Of a DNA stretch of 64,000 bases, positions 31,058-40,719 are shown one piece after another. Origin of the DNA: Phytophthora colocasiae (lineage: Eukaryota > Oomycota > Peronosporomycetes > Peronosporales > Peronosporaceae); the NCBI GenBank assembly GCA_018806915.1, contig JAGKQI010000064.1:1550001-1614000 (forward strand). The letters run 5' to 3'. Both the position numbers and the translations under genes were made by a program. Below the pieces are notes generated by a model. That model ran no database searches, was not told the origin of the DNA, and saw nothing but the letters and a program-made list of their open reading frames with translations. Within the stretch, counting starts at the first letter, position 1, and each line of letters begins with the position of its first letter.

Positions 31058-33418
31058 TCAGTGGGCTGCGAGCACTTGCGTGTAGCGTTTGGAATTGTTT
31101 TCTGCCCATTCGTCAAGTGTAAGTGGAGTGATATCAGTGAGGTCTTCGAAGCTCTGCGAGACGGGAAGTACCATCGTACTGGAGTCAATGTCGCCGCCAA
31201 CTACAGCTGAAGCCTCGACCGCTGTCTGAGCGTATCTCGTGAATTCCACTGCACACTCGAGGAATTGCTGCGTGTGTGCGCGCGGCCAGTAGGCAACACG
31301 CCAGAACTCCCGACCAGGCTGTTCTCCAAGGGCATCCACACGACTCAAGCGCACGGGTCGAGCCTTATTGGCGTGACGTTGCAGAGTCCGCTGAATCTCT
31401 TTCATTGTCGCGCTCCACGTGTACAGCTCCTTGACTTTTCCACGGTGCAATGGGAACGTGAACGCAGCGGCCACTAGAGCTTTAGCCGCATCTTCCAGAG
31501 ACATCAAATAGATCCTCGCAGATGCCAACGAAGGCTCCAGCAATGGCCACATCAGATGCGACGGAGGTGACGGCATCGACATTTCTCCTTCTTCGCCTTC
31601 GTCTTTTTGCGCTCGAGTTCCCAGTTCAGCAGCGTCACCTGGAGGAGGCACTTTATGTTTCTCCTCTGCCAAATTCTCGACACTTTCGCTGCCTTCCTCG
31701 CAGTGCGACAACGCCAAAAAGTACTCCATGAACAGCGGAAGACGCATGATCGAGTACGAGACCCCGGACGTCTTCACACAGCTCTCGATCTCCTCGAGTT
31801 GGTCCAGGATTGCGCTTTGCTGCGACGTTGGGGAGCCGACAAAGATGGAGCTCACTAGCACTACACCCCAAGCGTTGGCTCGAACAGCAGCGTGGACCAC
31901 GGCACGCACGACGTCAAGACACGCTTTGCCTCCAAGACGCAGCGGAGGAATAAGCAGAACGACGTCCAGCGACGAAAGCTGCTTCAACAAGTTAGCCATC
32001 GGGTATGGTGGAGCTCCTTCGAGTTGGTACACAGTCGGTGGTAGGGGCACACCTGACGACCGGGTTCGTTCATACCCTCCCGGTGCTGCCTTGACCGTGC
32101 ACAACGTGACTTTAGCTTGGTGGACCCCTCCGTCAACGCCTCGATGGCTGCTGTGGCGACCAGGAAGGACCGTTGGGATAGCGCTTTCGCCCACCTCGCG
32201 CGGTGGAAGAGCGGACGGTGCAGTGACTTGACTCGCGACGAACTTGCTCACTTCCTGAAACAGAGCTTCACCCGAGCCCACAACGAACAATTGCACTTGG
32301 TTCTGTGGAGTCCGAGCGAACAGCGCAGCCGCATGACGCTCCAACCAGTGGCGCGGATTCATCCGGTCACGTTTCGTTATCAGTCGGAAGTTGCTTGTGC
32401 TTCGAAATGCGTCCGGCAGATGCAGAGAACGAGGATCTGCTTCCTTTGGGGTGTGGCCTCCTGCGTTCTCCTGGCTGCGACTCGAGTCTTTAGTACTGGC
32501 TTCACTCTCTGAATGCTCCTCGAGGAAAATGCGTAGGCCAACGGTACCTTGAGCCACTTGATCTGGTGTATGTTTGTCCTTCATAACACGGAGGAAGTCA
32601 GCGTCATTCAGCTTTCGATACTTGATCTCCCGTCCCAGGAACTCCGTCAGAGCATACGCCAGCTCCTTTGGACTGCAGCTCGCGCCAATTCCTCCTGTCA
32701 ATCGATACACCTCTTCGTACTTCCGCTTGGGGTTGGCCAGCACCTCAGCAGCAGCGTATCCCACATCACGAACGGAGATACAAGGCACATGTGTGTCCCT
32801 CTCGAAGCATCCGATGAACCGGTTGGCGAACAGCAGCTCGTCTCGACAGTAAAGCAGCGTCTCCATGAGTAAAGGGATCCGCAATGACACACACCGTCCT
32901 GGTTCCGGGAGATTCGCTCTTGCATGCACTTCCACGGCCTCGTACCCCTCCAAAGCGGCGACATCGACCGGAGTCGTGCCAACGGCCTCCGTTGCAGGTC
33001 TCTCCTTCGCGTGTTCTTGACGGCAACGAGCCAGCAGCTCGGGAGCGGCCAAAATGCTGCTGATCACGACGAGCCGGGAGACTTGCTCAGCCGCTACCGC
33101 ATCGATGACACGCCTCGAAAACCGAACGCCACTCTCCGACAGTGCTGGAACGAGAAGCACCGCATCAGCGTTGCGTACAGCACGGCGAAGCGAGTCCTCT
33201 CCGCCTCGAGCGAAGTTGCACTGCACCAGGAAGCAGTTGGTCGCGTGCTTCAGCCGTTGGACGCGCGGGTCCTTGGTGCTTTCCACCGCAGCCACCAAAG
33301 CCACCGATACTTGCTCCTGTGCTGCCAATACTTCCAGCGCTGAACGGCCGATGCGACTGGTAGCTCCAAACACAACGATCACGCGCGAACGCATCAGCTT
33401 ACGCAGTTGGATGCCCAT
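31058..33418 (-). CDS. Tandem NmrA-like Rossmann protein
   Basis: Intronless, 786 residues from the ATG at 33416-33418, which sits just before the first Rossmann strand. The frame is open upstream but has no ATG. Domain 1 (about 1-290) starts RVIVVFGATSRIGRSALEVL with a dinucleotide-binding Gly-rich loop and continues as an NmrA-like fold. Domain 2 (about 400-770) repeats the pattern: SSLDVVLLIPPLRLGGKAC, then GVVLVSSIFVG and SYSIMRLPLFMEYF, but its Gly loop is not evident. A Ser/Glu-rich linker separates them. NmrA-like proteins bind NAD(P) and act as redox sensors or reductases. The double arrangement is unusual. It converges on the OvoA-like gene with 141 bp between. Confidence 0.8.
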   Translation of the reverse strand: MGIQLRKLMRSRVIVVFGATSRIGRSALEVLAAQEQVSVALVAAVESTKDPRVQRLKHATNCFLVQCNFARGGEDSLRRAVRNADAVLLVPALSESGVRFSRRVIDAVAAEQVSRLVVISSILAAPELLARCRQEHAKERPATEAVGTTPVDVAALEGYEAVEVHARANLPEPGRCVSLRIPLLMETLLYCRDELLFANRFIGCFERDTHVPCISVRDVGYAAAEVLANPKRKYEEVYRLTGGIGASCSPKELAYALTEFLGREIKYRKLNDADFLRVMKDKHTPDQVAQGTVGLRIFLEEHSESEASTKDSSRSQENAGGHTPKEADPRSLHLPDAFRSTSNFRLITKRDRMNPRHWLERHAAALFARTPQNQVQLFVVGSGEALFQEVSKFVASQVTAPSALPPREVGESAIPTVLPGRHSSHRGVDGGVHQAKVTLCTVKAAPGGYERTRSSGVPLPPTVYQLEGAPPYPMANLLKQLSSLDVVLLIPPLRLGGKACLDVVRAVVHAAVRANAWGVVLVSSIFVGSPTSQQSAILDQLEEIESCVKTSGVSYSIMRLPLFMEYFLALSHCEEGSESVENLAEEKHKVPPPGDAAELGTRAQKDEGEEGEMSMPSPPSHLMWPLLEPSLASARIYLMSLEDAAKALVAAAFTFPLHRGKVKELYTWSATMKEIQRTLQRHANKARPVRLSRVDALGEQPGREFWRVAYWPRAHTQQFLECAVEFTRYAQTAVEASAVVGGDIDSSTMVLPVSQSFEDLTDITPLTLDEWAENNSKRYTQVLAAH

Positions 33419-33641
33419 GGTTGTCAAAGTCTCAGCGGATTGGAAACTGGCCCTGGGAACAGGAGGAAGCTTCTCTTCTGGGACGCGGGAGGCTTGAATC
33501 CTAACTGGCACATGCAACAGAGGGTTAGACAACGTTAGAACACCTTCGTCTCAGCCTCGCTGCAAAGTCGTTAGGTGCTGACAAGTTTTTGTATCATTTT
33601 GGCTTTGATCTCGTCCTGTGACGGGTATCCTCCTTGGGGCT

Positions 33642-35237
33642 CTATTTGGATCTGTACACAACCTTCTGTGCCAACCTGACCATCGCGTCCCGCTCAGGTG
33701 AGGGAGCGAGTTGCATTGCCGCTTGAGCCGCCAGTTCTGCCTGGCCAATTGCCAGAGCCTTGGACCGTGCGATGCCTGTACTCTTCTCCACTAGCTCACT
33801 AGCCTGCAACGTGTGACAAAAACGGTCATTAATACTGTAGTTCTTGGAAGCGTTAATCAAGTCGACGAACCATTTCGATATCGCCTTCGTTGGCGAATTT
33901 CCGCTTGGAAAGCTCACGCAGCACTGGGAATTCCTCCTGTGCGAGCAACAACGGGGCCGTAGACAGCCCGGACTTGAGGTCGGCCAGCAACGGCTTGCCC
34001 GTATTCACCCCTTCGTAGTCCAGCACGTCGTCAATTAACTGTTTCGACCACAAAAACAGCGTTAGCTCATGCTTTGATCATCGCAATGGACACTCGCTTC
34101 AACGTCCGTTTCTATTACCTGGAAGGCCAGACCGATGTGGCGGCCGAAAGCGAAGCCCAGGTCGCAGATGTGCTGGTCATGTTTACCCAACACCAACGCT
34201 GCCTTGCAGCTGTTGGACATGAGAGAACCTGTCTTGTAGTAGTTCTTGCGGAGGTAGTACTCGAAGGGTGAAATGTCGTCGCGCGCGTCCGCATTCTTCA
34301 TCTGCATGACTTCGCCCTTGACCAGGTGCTCGATAGACGTCGACATTAGTTCCACAGCTTCCAGGTTGCGTAGGCGAGCCAACGACACAGACGAACGCGC
34401 TAGCAGGAAGTCGCCGGCTAGCACGGCCATCTTGCCGCCAAAGACCTTGTTTACAGACGGACGACCACGGCGCGTATCAGCCTCGTCGATCACGTCGTCG
34501 TGCATCAAACTGGCCGTGTGGATCATCTCAGTGATCTCAGCAAGTCGTTGTTGGGCGGCGTGCGTGTACTCGTCAGATTGTGTCTCTGGCAGCGGAGTAC
34601 CGACAGCACGACGATGAGCCTCAGCTGCACGGGACACCAGTAGAACCATTGTGGGGCGCACCTTCTTGCCACCGTCGTGTTCGAAGAAGTAGCGAGCCAC
34701 CGCAGCAAGAACGGGGTGGTCGGACCCGAGGATCTGTTTGATACTGTCGTTGACACTGACCATGTCCTGCTTCACGAGTGTGAAGGGATCGGCAAGTTTG
34801 CTCGGGTCCGTTGGCAGGTAAGCCAATGGTACGTCCACATCGCTTATAGGTCTGTAGAAAAAAGAGATTTGGTTAGTGTCCGCTGCAATTCAGTCCATTG
34901 ACAGTTACTACTGTAAGTGAGAGCTCACGTGTCGAAGTCGTGACTGAGATCCTGGTGGCTCCCATTTGTAAGAGCGTAACCTGGTGCAGGATCTAGGATG
35001 GAAACTGTAGGTTCGTCCTAGAACGTAGCAGTTAGAGACAATAAATCGTAGAACCAGTGAGTATATTGCAGACCAAACAAAACGCACCACAGCCGAAGCA
35101 CTGAGCCACAAGTTCGGGTTCGTCTCGAGATCTGCTCGGATTTTTCCAGCCATAACGCGCACAGCCTGTTCGCGTAAACTGCTCATGTGGCGCACGTGAG
35201 TGGCGATGGCTGTGCTGCGCTGTAGAAGGAGCTTCAT
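33642..35237 (-). CDS. COQ1: Long-chain polyprenyl diphosphate synthase (ubiquinone side chain)
   Basis: Five exons (35088-35237, 34929-35017, 34119-34851, 33871-34038, 33642-33803) join in phase to 433 residues, introns 67-80 bp. It makes the solanesyl or decaprenyl tail of ubiquinone in mitochondria. The first Asp-rich motif is LMHDDVIDEADTRRG, and the second is FQLIDDVLDY, formed across an exon junction. The C terminus (LAPSPERDAMVRLAQKVVYR) matches the PDSS1/COQ1 end. Exon 1 encodes a basic presequence (MKLLLQRSTAIATHVRH). Chain length cannot be read from sequence with certainty. Confidence 0.95.
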
Positions 35238-35405
35238 CTTGGTGGTCTACTACACTTGGGGCTTGTGACGCACAAGTATTACTGTGTCAAGTTGTCTGCG
35301 GTTCTGAGCCGCCCACCATGTGCTACCTTCGTGCGACATTGTTCATTTCTGAAGTGAAGTCCGGCGTGATGGCTACATTTCGGTATCTCGTGTCCTTTCG
35401 TGAAG
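35238..35405. promoter_or_regulatory. Bidirectional promoter between COQ1 and coiled-coil gene
   Basis: 168 bp between divergent starts. GTTCATTTCTGAAG near 35341 resembles the oomycete initiator element. An ATG at 35369 opens a 16-codon frame that overlaps the downstream start in another frame; it would be an upstream ORF if transcription starts before it. Confidence 0.4.
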
Positions 35406-36439
35406 ATGCAAAGAAGTGACAAAGTTGCGTCGCTGCTGGACGAGAATCAAAGGCTTCGAGTGCAGTTGAAGCGCTGCGACGAGGCTCGACAACAGGCTGA
35501 GAGGCAAGTCGAAGAGCTGCAGAGCCGCGTGAGGCAGAAGGAGACCGAGTGGATGGCTGTGTACGACCAAAATGTGCAGGCGCTTCTGGAGATCATCAAA
35601 CACAATGAAGAGGAGAAGGAGCAGCTGAAAGAGAGTGTGGAGACGTGGAGGAAGGCAGCTGAGGCTGCTGCTCCTGTTATGACCAAAGTGACGCGATCCT
35701 CGCAGACAGAAACGTCGTTGAGACTGGAGAAAACCGCGCAGAAGACGAACAGTGTGCGTTTTGCGCAGGAAAAGGAAGAACAACCTTCTGTTGATGCCAA
35801 GACGAAGGTTAATATTGCGCGGATGCAGGTGGGCTCGATGTGGAGGTTTCGTACGGTATAAATCGCTCATGTTTTGTGCAGATGCTATTTGAACAACTCC
35901 AGGTTTCCAGAGACCAGCGTAGTAGTAAAAGTGTCTACCATACGACCGGCAACGCAGATACAGCACGAACCAATAGTGAAGGTCGTTCAGTCGAATTGGG
36001 CTGTAGTTTTAAGACAGTTATCTTGAAACGACTGCAAAATGAGTCCAGCGTCGTACAGCAGCAAAGCTCGACGTCAATTGGGAAAACGATTGAGACGCAG
36101 ACAGAAGATGTACCCGCTCCCAAGCAAGAATCTCCCTCGGTTTCGCTACAACAAGACTTGGATCGATTGCTGAATGAACGACTAACATCTCAGCAAAAGG
36201 TTTTGGATCATTTATTGTGCTCAAAGCTCCAGCAGGCAAGTGGCAACCCCGAGCAGAATGATCTTGTGCCTTTTACCGCGTTCGAGACAGATTTTGCAGC
36301 CAACAGCCAGAGTGAAGCGCAAAACAAGTGTGAGCAGAGGATAAAGCCAGCAAAAAGTGTGACTTCCAGCCTCGTCATTCAAATCGAGTCCGCTCCTGCT
36401 ACCACAGATCGACGACCGTTATCCCCTCTTGCAGCATGA
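35406..36439 (+). CDS. Coiled-coil hypothetical protein
   Basis: Two exons (35406-35828, 35882-36439), a 53-bp intron, 326 residues. Residues 5-90 form a strong coiled coil (LLDENQRLRVQLKRCDEARQ onwards). The remainder is Ser/Gln-rich with repeated SSQTET and IETQTED-type motifs and a second short helix (LQQDLDRLLNERLTSQQKVL). TQT motifs of this sort can bind LC8-type dynein light chains, but that is inference only. Family not recognised. Its stop is just 10 bp from the stop of the convergent channel gene. Confidence 0.75.
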
Positions 36440-36449
36440 ATGCGTCTTC

Positions 36450-37830
36450 TTACTCACTGTCATGCAGCCACTCATCGAGTTTTGTCACTTCCATCTCGTG
36501 GTACAGCATTTCTTCGCCGCTGCGATTCTGTAACGGAATGGCAAACGATTTTCGAGCTTGCTGATTCCACTCGGTGGGACACTGATTGTCAATGGCTGCC
36601 ATGATGTTGGCTCGTTCGGCAACCCAGCGTTGCTCCGACTCCTCCAACACTTCACTGTACGTGTTCCCCATCCTATCCAAACAGACAATGAAATATTACT
36701 GGTATGAGTGCGACAAGATTCACTGCAAAGGACGGCGTACATGGCAATTAGTAAGTTCACGAGGATGATCATGACGAGGACGACGTAACACAGTACCAAG
36801 ACTTGCGTGAAAGCACTCATACGGCCGCCGGAGCCGTAGTTGTCGTCGTAATTGACTTCACCTGTGAAGCCCATAACAAGCAGTGCACGCATTCGAACAA
36901 ATAGTGCGTGGGGACCAACTCGGCCGTCGTGCACGACATAAATGGCCTGGGTGAACCCTGCCAGCACAGCACCATAGACAAAGAAGAACCGCACAATATC
37001 GTTGGCGATCATCCGCAGGATCATGATCACAAACGGGCCCGTTGTGCGAAAGCCTAGGAGGAAGTAAAACATATAAAACCAGGCGAAGATCAACGCTACA
37101 GCTCCAAAAGCATCCCCTACTTCCTGTTGGTGCGCAAGTCTTGCAGTTGAGGACACGAACAGTGAAATACTCGTCACAATAGTGCAGATATTGTCCAGAC
37201 GTCCAGCTCCGCCCTCACTGACGTAGCCATGAAAGCTGAGTAAAATCTGATTGCTCTCGTTCAGAAACTTCACAGCGGCCAGTGCGTTCGCCCCCATTTC
37301 AGCAAATCCGAGTCCTGTCGCCTTTGCTCGAGACCCGTGAGTATAGTTACTGTACGGAGTTAGTGTCGTTGAATTCAGCAGCACGAGGAAGACGGAGTAT
37401 ACTGCCAGTCGCAACAGGAAACGCCGTTTTCCCACGTACTTCCACTTCTTGTTCAAGAGCTGCTGAATTTCCAGCATCTTGAGCATTTCCAGACGCTTCG
37501 ACACGACTTCTTGCATGACCGTGTGGTGTTCTTCGATTGTGTTGGAGATTTTCTCGGTCGAGCAAAGACATTGGATGGCTGTACGGTAGCCTCTTCTTCC
37601 CTTCGGCGCTAACGCACAGAGTCGCGAAGTGCCAAGCAGTTCTCGTCCGCGTCAATAAAACGCAGAACAGCGTCCACATCGTTAGCGCATACAGCTCCGA
37701 AGATGCCATCGTCATGGTCAAGTACTTGTTGAGCTACTACATCGACCTTGGCCTTTGCGGCAGTACGTAGCCAGTGGAAATGACTAGACAAGTGCCGAGG
37801 CTTGGCGCGTACAATGCGCCAACCTGTCAT
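36450..37830 (-). CDS. TRPV-like cation channel, N-terminal frame unresolved
   Basis: The 3' part is clear: an exon ending at 36741 joins a last exon 36450-36672 (donor GTACGC, acceptor TAG, 68-bp intron) to give VNLLIAMMGNTYSEVLEESE, the TRP-type end of S6 and TRP helix. Upstream are several membrane spans and a pore region (MGFTGEVNYDD). The N terminus, probably from the ATG at 37828-37830, has an ankyrin-like stretch (GIFGAVCANDVDAVLRFIDA). That stretch ends at TAG 37618-37620 in a frame different from the channel body, and no good intron reconciles them. So either a small frameshift, an atypical intron or a sequencing error lies between about 37600 and 37700. The divergent start of the NOPCHAP1-like gene 125 bp away supports the upstream boundary. 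Confidence 0.7.
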
Positions 37831-37955
37831 TTCGGATTTGTGTCGCTTCAACTTGAAGATATGTAAGCCACACTATTTGGTGTACATATGGTGTTTCAAT
37901 TGAACAGACTTTTTACTTCGTGGACAGCAGCTCAAAGCTAACTTGACACAGCGCA

Positions 37956-38587
37956 ATGCAGGACGGGCCAAAGCCACCGACGTTTCCGAACCTGCCCAAG
38001 AGTGCATGTACGTTGAATTGTATATTCTGATTACTATGAGTGCTTGATTTTATTAACTTGTTGTTAATTGTGACAGTGTTCTCGAAGCTGGAAGCGTTTC
38101 TGCCTGTAATGGCAGAGGAGAACAAGAAGTTGAGTGAGGCGGTGGCAGCGGGTGACGGATCGAAGCACAACATTGAAGTGGAAGAAGCAGGGGAGCAAAG
38201 CGATGAAGAAGGTGACGATGCGATGACTGGTGACGAGAAGAAGAAGAAGAACGGAAAGGCACCTGTAATTGAAATGGTGCGTTGTATTTTGCAATGCAAT
38301 AACAGAATGCATTGCTCAGCAACCGTTGGAATTTCTGCATTGTGCTAACTGTCTGTTGTGATGATCTTTCATTGTTGCTGCTGTAGAACTTCGCGCTTGG
38401 TATGATGGACGAACACAATAGCGATGCTGATGATGCAATAGTCGACCCGGAAAAGCAAATTAAGGCAGCCACGCAAGCTAAAACAATTGGAGAAGGATCG
38501 AAGCAGCAAGAGGAAAACTCATCATTCCAGATGCGACTCGAGAAGCCGAGCAACAAGCCGCGCCCTGTCATCCAGGAGCTAAACTAA
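37956..38587 (+). CDS. NOPCHAP1: NOPCHAP1/C12orf45-like box C/D snoRNP assembly chaperone
   Basis: Three exons (37956-38007, 38077-38276, 38387-38587), introns 69 and 110 bp, 150 residues. The conserved core is present: FSKLEAFLPVMAEENKKL, then after an acidic spacer VIEMNFALGMMDEHNSD, with the second intron between M and N. It matches the human NOPCHAP1 pattern of LPxMxxANEKL and VIQMDVALFEM. That protein bridges NOP58 and the R2TP complex during box C/D snoRNP assembly. The C terminus is Gln/Lys-rich and divergent. Confidence 0.75.
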
Positions 38588-39045
38588 TGCAGAGGCGAAC
38601 TGATTGGAGATATTTACTACACACAGATGATGAGTCTTAACTCGAGAGACTCGGATAAAAGTGAATGATACACAGGCAGAAGTGCACTTACACGTACAGT
38701 ACCAGTTCATTAGTTGAAGAGCCACCAAAAGCAGAAATTGAGCAGACAAAACCAGGGGTCTATAAGTCACCCTATTTTGTCACATTTCACACCCGATTTT
38801 GTCTAAATGCACCACCACCTTTATATGCTGCAATCTTGTCAGCATCTCCGCAGCTATAACTTTGTATTTTGGATTAAATATTAAAACAGCTGACCAGCGT
38901 ATGGATCGTAGCTGTATTCGCTGGTTTGCTGCGGGTCTTTGCAACTTTGACCGTGGCCCCAGAAACGAGGGGGGCCTCTCCTGGTGGTTCATGCCTGCCG
39001 CAGTCTCCAAAAGCCGCCACTAGTCGTAGACCGCCACTTTGCATC
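38588..39045. other. Intergenic region
   Basis: 458 bp between two plus-strand genes. Nothing beyond the expected 3' end and promoter is visible. Confidence 0.5.
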
Positions 39046-39349
39046 ATGTTCTACTCGCTCTCGCAGAAGCTCTCCAAGGGCAGCACCATGGCCATCACCA
39101 TCCCGGCAATTCTGGGCGTGTCCTACGCCACTTTTGCCTTCTTCCGCTACACTGGTGCGCTAATTATTGGTCCTAAAAAGAAGGTCTCAATCCTAACTCA
39201 ATTGTTAATTGCTGCAATTGCTAACAGGCCCGGACCTCGGCGGTGACGTGCCCGGCTCGCCTAAGACCACCTCGCCCGAGTGGCAGGCGGCCTCCGTGGA
39301 GTACGCCAAGGCACAGAAGGCTAACCCCATCCGCCACTTCAAGGAATAA
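39046..39349 (+). CDS. Small single-span membrane protein, probably mitochondrial
   Basis: Two exons (39046-39154, 39228-39349) with a 73-bp intron give 76 residues. One membrane span near residues 15-34 (MAITIPAILGVSYATFAFFR) is followed by a short hydrophilic tail ending PIRHFKE. Size and layout resemble supernumerary respiratory-chain or ATP-synthase subunits. I cannot match a named subunit. The in-phase splice and GC-rich codon usage support a real gene despite its size. Confidence 0.7.
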
Positions 39350-39671
39350 GTACAGATCAGCAGTTGACAGTTGAGCCATGCGTGTGCGTGTCTGCTCCAA
39401 GGCGCTCCTGTAATTATTGGCCGCGAACGGGTGAGCGAGTGGCCGACGGGGGAGGCAGCCGATGACTTCAGCAGACGCGCTCGCGCTCCCTTCGTCTTCC
39501 GCAAAGTTACTCTCATGAATAAAAACAAACAGAAAAATCGACAAACTTCCGCGCGGATCTACGCTCTCGTTTATTAAAGTTGTCGTGACAGCACATACTC
39601 GCTGAACGTCGACTTTTAGGTTCCCTGTGCACCCCAGCAGATGCATTAACCCGCTTGGCTATCAAGTTTCT
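39350..39671. other. Convergent intergenic gap
   Basis: 322 bp between the convergent small membrane protein and ISY1 genes. It should hold both 3' ends. No other feature seen. Confidence 0.5.
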
Positions 39672-40514
39672 TCATTGCGTTGGTATTCCCTGGAATGTCA
39701 ATTAGTCTTCAATAACAACACCAGCAGCAACAATTTATACGCACCAGTTCTGCAACCTGTGCCCTGCGCTTCGATTCAGCAGCGTTCCAGCCGTCAATAG
39801 CTTGCTGGCGTAGTCTGTTCTCCGCCTCCTCCTCGTCCTTGAGCTGCTGCTCGTCCTCATCGTCGCGAAACCCGTAGTAATCCGGCTCAATGTGCTTGTA
39901 CATGTCCTGCCGAGTGCGTTTACGAGGCTCTTCTTCTTCTTTCTGGAAGAGCTCTCTTACACCGGGGAGGTTCTTTGCAGCACCAAAGTACTTGTACCCA
40001 CCGACTGCACTCACAGCCTCTCCATCAGCGTCGTAGGCTAGCGGCTGCGACTTGGAGTAGTCTGATCCACCCAATTCCACGATCCTCCGTTCCCAGTGGC
40101 GCTTCTCTCTGATTCGTTTGTTGATCTCATCGTTCAGGTCGCGAATTACGTGCTCGCTGGAGCCGGCTGAAAGCGACCAAAGTGCAGCAGAAACGTTAGG
40201 AATGTACCAAATTGTCAACAAAAGCTTAAAAACAAGCGTACCATTCTGGATGTCTGCTACCTTTTTGGAGATCTCACGGATAATCTGCCGTCGCCAACGC
40301 TCCGCCTCCTTGAGGTTATCACACTGCGATGCCAGATACGGTCTTCGACTGTTAACAACAAACAGTAGCAACAGGAAATGGTCAATCAAACGAACACTTG
40401 TCCTGACTGACTGCCATCTAATAGCTCTCACTTCTTGAAGGTGTCTGCAAAGTCCTGCTTCATGGACGTCCATCGGTTCAGCAGCGACTGCGCCTTCTCT
40501 TCATTGCGCGCCAT
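39672..40514 (-). CDS. ISY1: Pre-mRNA-splicing factor ISY1
   Basis: Four exons (40432-40514, 40242-40348, 39745-40166, 39672-39689) give 209 residues. ISY1 belongs to the NineTeen-related part of the active spliceosome. Family landmarks: MARNEEKAQ start, RRPYLASQCDNL, WRRQIIREISKKVADIQN, IRDLNDEINKRIREKRHWE, GGYKYFGAAKNLPGVRELF. The last exon has only 18 nt and encodes GIPTQ and the stop. It is favoured over read-through because the preceding exon ends at a GTGCGT donor with a GACTAATTGAC branch-like word and CAG acceptor 55 bp on. The protein lacks the C-terminal 70-80 residues of human ISY1. Confidence 0.92.
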
Positions 40515-40719
40515 CCTGTCGTCTTAGACTCGTCTAGCGTCAAGCAAGTAAGCGTCTACCTAATTCCTCGAGCCAAAAGCTCATTGTGTTTTGAACATAA
40601 TAACATGTAGACCACACGAATTAAATATGTTCACCACATCACAAACATTCTAACCAATCACAGACGCTTATTCAAAACTTGGGGACGTGTGCAGCGGATC
40701 ACTCGTTTAACGGTAGGAA
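40515..40719. promoter_or_regulatory. Bidirectional promoter between ISY1 and transhydrogenase
   Basis: 205-bp gap between divergent starts with a CCAAT box at 40654-40658, 62 bp before the transhydrogenase ATG. Confidence 0.45.
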
